From Dama dama (taxonomy: Eukaryota; Chordata; Mammalia; Artiodactyla; Cervidae), in the NCBI RefSeq assembly GCF_033118175.1, contig NC_083689.1, positions 29,122,501 to 29,186,500 of the forward strand: a stretch of DNA of 64,000 bases. The letters are read 5' to 3'. Position numbers and translations under genes: made by a program. The notes beneath the pieces are model-generated. The model did not search any database. It saw only the letters and a list, made by a program, of their open reading frames with translations, and was not told the origin of the DNA. This document shows, in pieces, positions 56,974 to 64,000 of the stretch (its first letter is position 1; every line of letters begins with the position of its first letter).

Positions 56974-57091
56974 AAAAAGAAATGGCAACCGATTCCAGTA
57001 TTCTTGCCTGGAAAATCCCATGGATACAGGAGCCTGGGGGGCTCTAGTCCATGGGGTTGCAAAGAGTCAGACACAACTTAGTGATTAAACA
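56974..57091 (+). mobile_element. 5'-truncated Bov SINE
   Basis: Bov body only (aaagaaatggcaaccgattc to cttagtgattaaac). The 14-bp TSD has one mismatch: aagacataaaatgg at 56960-56973 and aagacatataatgg at 57092-57105. Confidence 0.92.
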
Positions 57092-57420
57092 AAGACATAT
57101 AATGGGATTTCTGAGTCATGGAATAGATTTATGGTTAATTTTATAAGAAACTATCAAGTAAGTCTTCAAAATAGATATACTATTTTTACACTTGCATCAG
57201 TTATATATAAGAATGGTAGCTGCTCCACATCTTTACCTATTATTTGTAGGCTAGTCTTTTATTGTTGATCTTCTGATTACATATTATGGACATAAGTCCT
57301 ATGTGAGAAATATTTATATGAATATTCTCTCCCAACCTGTTGCTTTTTCTCATTAGTGTTCTTCCAAATCTATTGTTCCATCCTATTTATTTCCATGTTC
57401 CACCCCCAATTAATAAAGAC

Positions 57421-57480
57421 TTTTGAGATAAAAAAGCTAAGATATATATATTTTGAGATAAAAAAGCTAATATATATATA
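57421..57480. repeat. 30-bp tandem duplication
   Basis: Units at 57421-57450 and 57451-57480 (ttttgagataaaaaagctaa plus a TA run) differ at one base. Confidence 0.95.
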
Positions 57481-58352
57481 TATTTTTTGGAAAAAAATTA
57501 TTGTATAACATCTCTTCTTTGAAGAAATAAACACAGAATGCCTTTGCTAATTAAATGGAAGAAAGACCAGAGAGTATAAAGAAATCAGAAGATAAAACTA
57601 AAAATATTTGCCCATCACACATGGTTGAAAAACATTGTAAAAAAATTAGAATGGAAAAGATACATACACATAATTGTAGACAGAGAACAAGGAGAGAGTG
57701 ATGAGAAAAATCTCAAGAGACAAATGCAAGAAAAGGGAATGATCAATGGAGCCAGGTAGAAGAAGAGATGGGAAGAGATACATTAAGGAGACAAGAGATG
57801 GGGTTCAGTTAGGAAAGATGCCTGGCACTTTTTCTGACAGAGAGGTGTGGAAGGAAGGAATGAAAATGCAGATAGATGTTGAGAGAAGGAATTTGTAGGA
57901 TGTCCTGGCGGATGGCTTTGGTCTAAGCAAAGTATAGAATTAGTCATTCCAGAGACTGAGGAAAGCACAAATTGGGCTGGGAGCTTGAAGATCGGGTGTG
58001 GCACTGGGAAGTCTGGAGGAGATGAAGGAAAGAACTGTCAGTCAGAAGTTACAGGCAATGCTTTATAAGGTGACCCACTGGTTCACTGGCAAGGCCACCT
58101 ACAACAGCTTCTTTCAGAGAAGGAAGTTAAAAGGAATTGGTATAGAGTTGGGCATTTAAAAGCTAGACAAAGAAATAGGGCAAAGTGGTGTGGAATGTCA
58201 GGTGTTGAAAAGTCCATCTCTGAATAAGCAGACAAAAAGTCTGTCTTTACTATAAGAAGAGAGAAGTTCAAGGTCAGAGGAGGCCTAGTGGCATAGAAGA
58301 ATATGAAGCTCCTGAGAGCAAATGTGTTAAGTGATGTTAGAGTTAGTCTGAT
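57481..58352. other. Unassigned purine-rich sequence
   Basis: Plus strand rich in A and G, giving open minus-strand frames at 57783-58004 and 58083-58361 by composition. Possibly an unidentified old repeat. Confidence 0.35.
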
Positions 58353-59420
58353 GGCTTCCAAATTTTAGTAATTATGACTAAAGCTGCTATAGACATCCAT
58401 GTTCAGGTTATGTGTGGACATATATTTTCACTTCTCTTGGGTAAATACTGAGGAGTGTGGCTGCTGAATTGTATCATAAGAGTAGGTTTAGTTTTTTAAG
58501 AAACCATCAAACCACCTTCTAAAGTGGCTGCACTTTTTTGCATTTCCATCAGAAATGTATGAGAGTTCCTGCTGTTGTTTCATACCCTTACCAGCTTTTA
58601 GAGTTGTCAGTGTTCTGGGTTGTGGCTATTCCAATAGGTACATAGTTGTATTTTGTTGTTTTGATTTGCACTTCCTTGATGACATACGATGTGGAGAATT
58701 TTTTCATGTTTATTTGTCATCTGTATATCTTTCTTGCTGAGGAATCTGTTAAGGTCTTTGGCTCATTTTTAAATCAGCTTTTTTAATTTTGTTATTTTGA
58801 GCTTTAAGAGTTCTTTGTATATTTTGGAGGATAGTCATCGGATGTTATCTTTTACAATTATTTTATCTTAGTCTGTGGCTTAGCACTAATTCTCTGATAT
58901 TGTCTTTTGCAAAGCAGAACATTTTAATTTTAATGATATCCAGCTTATCAATGATTTCTTTCATGAATAGCGTCATTGGCATTGTATCTAAAAATGTATT
59001 ACCATATCCAGAGTCATTTAATTTTCTCCCTATGTTATCTTCTAGGAGTTTCGTGGCTTTGTGGTTTATACTTAGGTCTATGATCCACTTTGAATCAATT
59101 TTTGGGAAAGGTGTGAGGTCTGTGTCTGGTTTCATTTCTTAGCATGTGAATGTCCATTTGCTCCAGTGCCATTTGTTGAAGAGACTATTGCCTTTGTTGC
59201 TTTATCCAAGGTCAGTTGATATTTAAGCAGTCTATTTCTGGGCTCTTCCTTATATTCTGTTGATCTATTTGTCTACTCTTTCACCAATACCACATTGTAT
59301 TGACTGCTGTAGCTTTGTAGTAAGTCAGGTAAGCATCAGTCCTCCAATTTCAATATTGTGTTGGCTAGTCTGATCTTTTGCCTCTCCATATAAACTTTAG
59401 AATCAGTTTCCTGATATACA
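58353..59420 (-). mobile_element. L1 ORF2/3' segment, inverted arm of a twin-primed L1
   Basis: Antisense L1 ORF2. From right to left in L1 order: aatcagtttcctgat, ccttgatccactttgaatc-type text, ttgcaaagcagaacatttta, the endpoint region actctcatacatttctgatg, and finally atagcagctttagtcataat and ttggaagcc at the left edge. A 90-codon ORF2 piece is open at 58863-59135 (KPDTDLTPFPKIDSKWIIDL). It ends a few bases upstream of where the forward arm begins. Confidence 0.9.
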
Positions 59421-60249
59421 TGTATCAGGTGAATGGATAAGCAAACTGTTGGACATCCAGACAATGGCATATTATTCAGCACTAAAAGGAAATGATCTAT
59501 CAAGCCATGAAAAGATGTGGAGGAAACTTAAAGGCTTATTGCTAAGTGGAAGAAGCCAATCTAAAAAGGCTACATGCTTTATGATTCCTTTATGATTCCA
59601 ACTATATGACATTTGGGAAAGACCAAAAAAATGCATTTTTGTCTATGGAGATAGTAAAAGATCATTGATTACTGGTCAGGGGAGAGTGCAGGGAGAAATG
59701 AACAGATGAAGCACAGATTTTTATGGCAGTAAAATAAAAACAACTCAAGATGATATTATAATGGTGGTGGATATAGATCCTCACACATACGTCTGAACCA
59801 CAGAATATGCAGCACTGAGAGGTACCTTAAGGTAAACTCTGGACTCTGAGTGATTATGATATTTCAATATAAGTTAAACCTTAGTCAAAGAATATATATT
59901 TGGGGCTTCCCTGGTGTCTCAGCTGGTAAAGAATCCACCTGCAATGTGGGAGACCTGGGTTTGATCCCTGGGTTGGGGAGATCCCTTGGAGAAGGGAATG
60001 GCTACCCACTCCAGTATTCTGGCCTGTAGAATTCCATGGACTATTCCATGGGGTCACAAAGGATTGGACACGACTGAGTGACTTTAACTCCCTCAAAGAA
60101 TATATATGATTTTGTTGAATGATGTTGATAATGAGGGAGGCCATGCATGTGTTGGGGGCAGGGGTTATATGGGGGCGTGTCTGTACCTCCCTATTATTTT
60201 GTTGAAAACCTAAAAGTTCTCTATAAAAATCAAAACTTTAAAAAATTTT
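59421..60249 (+). mobile_element. L1 3' end, forward arm of a twin-primed L1
   Basis: Sense L1 from gtgaatggataagcaaactg through caatggcatattattcagca, caactatatgacatttggg and the 3'UTR (agggaggccatgcatgtg, aaaagttctctataaaaatc), ending in an A-rich tail. A Bov-tA SINE (59900-60092) interrupts it. Confidence 0.9.
59900..60092 (+). mobile_element. Bov-tA SINE, full length
   Basis: Head ggggcttccctggtgtctca, B-box-like gggtttgatccc, body to cgactgagtgactttaact. The perfect 15-bp TSD, tcaaagaatatatat, lies at 59885-59899 and 60093-60107. Confidence 0.96.
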
Positions 60250-62098
60250 TGACCCTGTGTGCCTTCTTGAATGTGACTGATTCCAGCAAGAGCTGGTCAT
60301 CTAATTCCTTTCTGTTGAAAAAGTTCTCTCTTACTAGTAATTGCGTTTTACAATTGGTGTTGCTAAGTTTGCATATTAAATTTACTTCTGCTTTGCAGCG
60401 CAGCTCTATATGTCTTATAGAAAATGAGATACAAAAATTACAGGGAGAAAAAGAGAGAGATGGGAAAAAAAAACAAAACACATGGGAACTTTATGGGGCT
60501 CTAGATAAAGCAATATACCTCATAAGGAGCCCCTAGCAGAATGTTGAGAAGGCTCATTTACAAACTTCTGGTTTCTTTTACATTCCTCTTATCTTCCTGT
60601 CTTAACTAAACTTCGCTAATAGTAAGTGAGCACATTTCATCATCTGCTTGCAGATTTTCCCTCAGTCTTGGAATAAATACACTCAATTATGCTGCCCAAA
60701 ACACAGTCTCCTGTGAAGACACATTTAATAAGAAGAAAAGTGGAAGGAGGAACTTTTCAAGCTTTAGCTTGGTTTGCAGTAGAGTCCTCAACCTAATTTT
60801 CGTTTAATAAGAGTTGACTCTGACAATTCATTAAAAAATTAATAATATCTCTGAATCAGTGTTTGATATAGTGACTACAACATTTCCTTGGCTAAATATT
60901 TCCAGTCTCAGCCAATGGTTATTGTCATATAAACCCAGATTTTCCATCATATTTTCTCTTTGGCCTAGGACAAATGGCTTGTCAGTTGTATCTTATTTTA
61001 GAATCCATCTGAAATCTAGTCTTATTATCTATGTTATCTATTATTGTCTTTCTGGAGTCTATTATTATCTCTCCAGCTTTAATTTTTCTTCCTTTACATT
61101 GTTTCAGACCAATGGACAAACCTCCTAATCTCCAGAGAAGGACATGTTCTTGTGACCTAATCCAGAACTCAGTAAATTGTGCTGTCTTAATTTAATAATA
61201 GTGAGGGGAAGTGCAAGTTATAAAAGTCAGTGCCCTCAAGGATATAAGCATCTAGTTGAGGAGGCAAGACCCATGCATGTAGCAAGAAAGCTGCACATCA
61301 GGTGCGGCTTCACATGTTTGGCTCAGGGTGTTGAATATGTGCTGTAGGAATTTAGAAACAGGAAAAATCACTGTGGGCTGGAGAACGCAGGAAAGATTTT
61401 GTGATGGGTTGGAGGTTGAAGGATAAATAACATGCTGAGAGGAAGACAGAAGGGGGTAGGGCCATCCAGGTGGAAGGCATTGTACAGGCAGGGCATAGAG
61501 ATAGAAAGGTGAATAACAATTTAGGAAATGATGATTAGAATAAAAGAGCAAGGTTTGAGCTCAGAAAAAGGAGACTAGATTGGAATTCCAGGGTGAAATC
61601 AATAGCAGAGGATCTTGACTGTTACCAGTTCAGGGAATTTGGAGTTTGTTGTGTGGGAGGTAGGAAACTATATTTAAGTAGGAGAGAAGCATGCTAAATT
61701 TGAACCCACTTTCTATATGGCTCTCAACAGACGAAAGATTGCTGTTAGCTTTTGTCTTCCATGCACTAAAGTTGTAATTCATCAGATGTTAATTATTAAA
61801 TTATGTCCAGCTCTTCCTGGAACTAGATGCTTCTCTGAATCCACCTCTCATTCTTTTAAGGGTAAATTTACCACAATCCAGGGCCTTGAAAAGACACTAT
61901 AGTCTTTGTTTTGCTGCTGGAGGTGTTCAGGTAAGAACATGTGATTTAACTGTCAGCAATTAAGCAGACTCAACCAGTTATTGGCTATGAGGCATAAACT
62001 ATAGACTTCTAATGCTTAGTATTTAGTTTTCTTTTTCCTTTTTTTCCACTTCCTGTAAAAAATTAAGGTTGATGAACTCTTTGTTGGAAATGAACAGG
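60250..62098. other. Unassigned 1.8 kb
   Basis: No repeat family or gene recognised. 61250-61700 is purine-rich on the plus strand, like 57.7-58.3 kb. Confidence 0.3.
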
Positions 62099-62635
62099 TC
62101 AGTTTTCTTTTAGGCTGTAAAATGCCTCCCAGAGAGGTGATACTAGTAAAAACTCAGATGTCCCCACTGAGAACTTGTGTCTCAGAAGAATGAAAGTGTC
62201 TGAAGGCTGTTGTTCATGGGAAGGGGCAGTGGGTAGAGGGCAAGAAATGACTGCATAAACTCTTGGTTCTGCTATCCTTCTGAGTGACTCAGTACTGGGA
62301 GTCATGGAGGGAAGCAAACTCTTGGCCTCAGCTAGAGAAAACTTCTCTGTTGTTTTGACTGGCCCTCTGCTGATCAGGTCACTGTATCCTATACTCACAT
62401 CTTCACAAAGCCTTGCTTTCATTCTCATTGGAGGTTGATATCTGTTCAGGACCTTTGTTGTTGATGACCACCAAAGAAAGGAAAAGGGATCTGATGTTAG
62501 CTGGGCCAGGGTGGACAGAACTGTGAAGAAGTTTCTTAGTCTCAAAATAGGGCATTTTCCTGGCCAACCATTTCCCTTGCTGCTGCATCTCCTGGTTTCT
62601 CCGAGTTTCAGGTCTTCGAAAAATGTTAAGCCCAC
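62099..62635 (-). other. Unexplained 178-codon open frame
   Basis: The longest frame outside recognised repeats. Mixed composition, no transmembrane segment, signal peptide, repeats or motif seen. A second minus-strand frame (62403-62663) overlaps it out of phase. No polyadenylation signal or clear splice sites frame it. Probably chance or an eroded ancient element. Confidence 0.2.
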
Positions 62636-64000
62636 TCTGTTTTTTAGTGAGGTTATGATCCATCTATATAATCTTGTTGAGTTGGGGGTATTTAAAATAC
62701 TGTTTTATACTGCAAAAGCAGTATATATGAATACGTTGGTCTTTTGGTGCAGGGAAAATAGTATGATGCAAGTTGCTACCTTTTTTGTATGCAGAATTTA
62801 GCTCTTTAGAATTTTAAAGCTAACTGAGATATAATAGGTCATGTGATGCCATTGTGCAAATGAGGAAATTAAGATTCAGGGGGAGTCAGTATGGCAACCA
62901 ATAAACTGTCCTACTTGCCCTGGGCTACAGGTTTCCTGAGCTACATTGCTTTCAGTGCTAAAACTGGGAAAGTCCAAGGCAAATGGGGATAAGTTGGTCA
63001 TCTAAACAACCAATTAACTAACTCAGTTTCATAGGAGTTACTGATACATGGTAGACTAAAACCTATGCTTTCTGACTTCCAACATAATGCAGTAAAAATG
63101 TTTCCTCATTCACGAGCAATATATTAAGGTTCTAAAATACTGTAATGATCAGTTTGATTTTATGTTCTAGAATGTTTGCAAAAGTTTTTTCCCACTTCTG
63201 ATTTAGGCCATCTTATCCCTGGGAACTCAGCATTAGTACAGAAATTTTAACCTAATTGAAATTTAATAAAGAGAGTGGGTTATTTCTGTCTTTATGGACA
63301 GAGGGAAAAAATGGAGAGAAAAATCAATGAACTGTATTTAGGATAGCCAAGGAAAGCATTTGTTCTGGAAATTAATTCAGGACCAGAGTACAGAATCTAA
63401 AATATATGAGGCTTAGATAAAAGACATAAGGCAATGGATAGGAGCTCTGTAATAATAAAATTTGGGACAATTAACCTAAGCGCTGTTGGTTATAATTCTT
63501 CCAGCTCAAATTCTTGTGGATGTAGCTATAGAGCAGTGAAGTCAGCTGATCCACATAACTTTCAGTTCATCTCATTAAATTATAGGCAAACTCCCACAAC
63601 TCTTTGTGGCTCCTTATAATAAGCATGAAATGCTTGAAAACCCAGGTTGAAAAAACATGCTGAGCCTGTGTGAAGATAGACCTTCTTTTATCCACTTTTT
63701 AAGTATTGGTAACCCATTGGATTTATCTTAATCACTATTTTCTTCTCATGCTACGTGCTGTTGGGAGGCAAACTCATTCTCACCCATGACTTCAGGTACT
63801 ATTTATAACAAGATGAGCAAATGTACTGCAAAGCTGTATGTATAGTTCTTGCCTCTGCCATGGCAGCCAATGCTGACTTGTCCTTGTACTCATTAATACT
63901 CAACACTGACTTGGCCTCACAGTCTTTCCAAATACTTATCTTCAATCTAACTATGGACTGATCAGATTTGGCACCAAATCTCTTCTTGACTGCACAAGTA
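62636..64000. other. Unassigned sequence
   Basis: A short MIR-like trace at about 62835-62895 (minus). Nothing else recognised. Confidence 0.3.

Larger units (their letters stand above)
56330..57260 (-). mobile_element. Old L1 with BovB and SINE insertions
   Basis: Antisense L1M 3'UTR to ORF2 end (tttgataaatgcatatgatt, cttcctataaatggaattaa, ttccagtgcatagatatacc, gctccacatctttacctatt). It is interrupted at 56562-56691 by BovB and at 56974-57091 by a Bov SINE. Confidence 0.75.

Noticed and set aside
1..64000. CRISPR arrays, operons, phage or plasmid modules
   Set aside because: No regularly spaced repeats, no dense ORFs and no ribosome-binding sites. Repeat content is mammalian throughout.

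Overview
The window looks like nuclear DNA from a pecoran ruminant (cattle, buffalo, sheep, goat or a relative). Four repeat families found together support this: the RTE-type LINE BovB, the tRNA-headed Bov-tA SINEs, BOV-A2 dimers ending in gca repeats, and a ruminant-type L1 3' end. Older mammalian repeats lie underneath: MIR, L2, MER5A/hAT-Charlie elements, MaLR-type LTRs, old L1 and CHR-type SINEs. The species cannot be named from this sequence alone.

I see no convincing host protein-coding gene, no functional RNA gene, no CRISPR array and nothing bacterial. The open frames are short. The best of them lie inside LINE or SINE copies, or on pyrimidine-rich strands where stop codons are scarce. 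The window is best read as intergenic or deep-intronic DNA, and its content is a record of insertions.

Layout. 0-7 kb: a minus-strand 3'UTR retrocopy with perfect target-site duplications (TSDs), old L1 pieces, SINEs, a 36-bp tandem duplication and a BovB nested in a CHR-type SINE. 7-12 kb: old L1, a hAT-like remnant and about 4 kb of unassigned sequence. 12-22 kb: short BovB pieces, a Bov-tA SINE, a MaLR LTR split by BovB, a 72-bp L1 insertion, a solo retroviral LTR, and a SINE whose AAC-rich tail took a 0.9-kb BovB. 22-36 kb: mostly ancient repeats and unassigned sequence, with one short BovB at 27.7 kb. 36-48 kb: the densest recent-insertion block, with five BOV-A2/Bov-tA copies of 190 bp or more plus shorter fragments, a young L1 3' end inside an older L1, and the longest BovB (1.8 kb, decayed reverse transcriptase). 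48-56 kb: only old repeats. 56-60 kb: old L1 carrying two later insertions, then an L1 with a textbook twin-priming inversion. 60-64 kb: unassigned.

Relative ages can be read from the nesting. BovB and Bov SINEs always cut into older L1, LTR or SINE copies, and many insertion edges are fixed to the base by TSDs. I found no new biological system here. The strongest observations are structural: the twin-primed L1, the TSD-bounded 3'UTR retrocopy, the nested insertions, a series of extremely short retro-insertions, and several G-quadruplex-prone tracts. Repeat family names come from recognising consensus sequence by eye, not from a database search.
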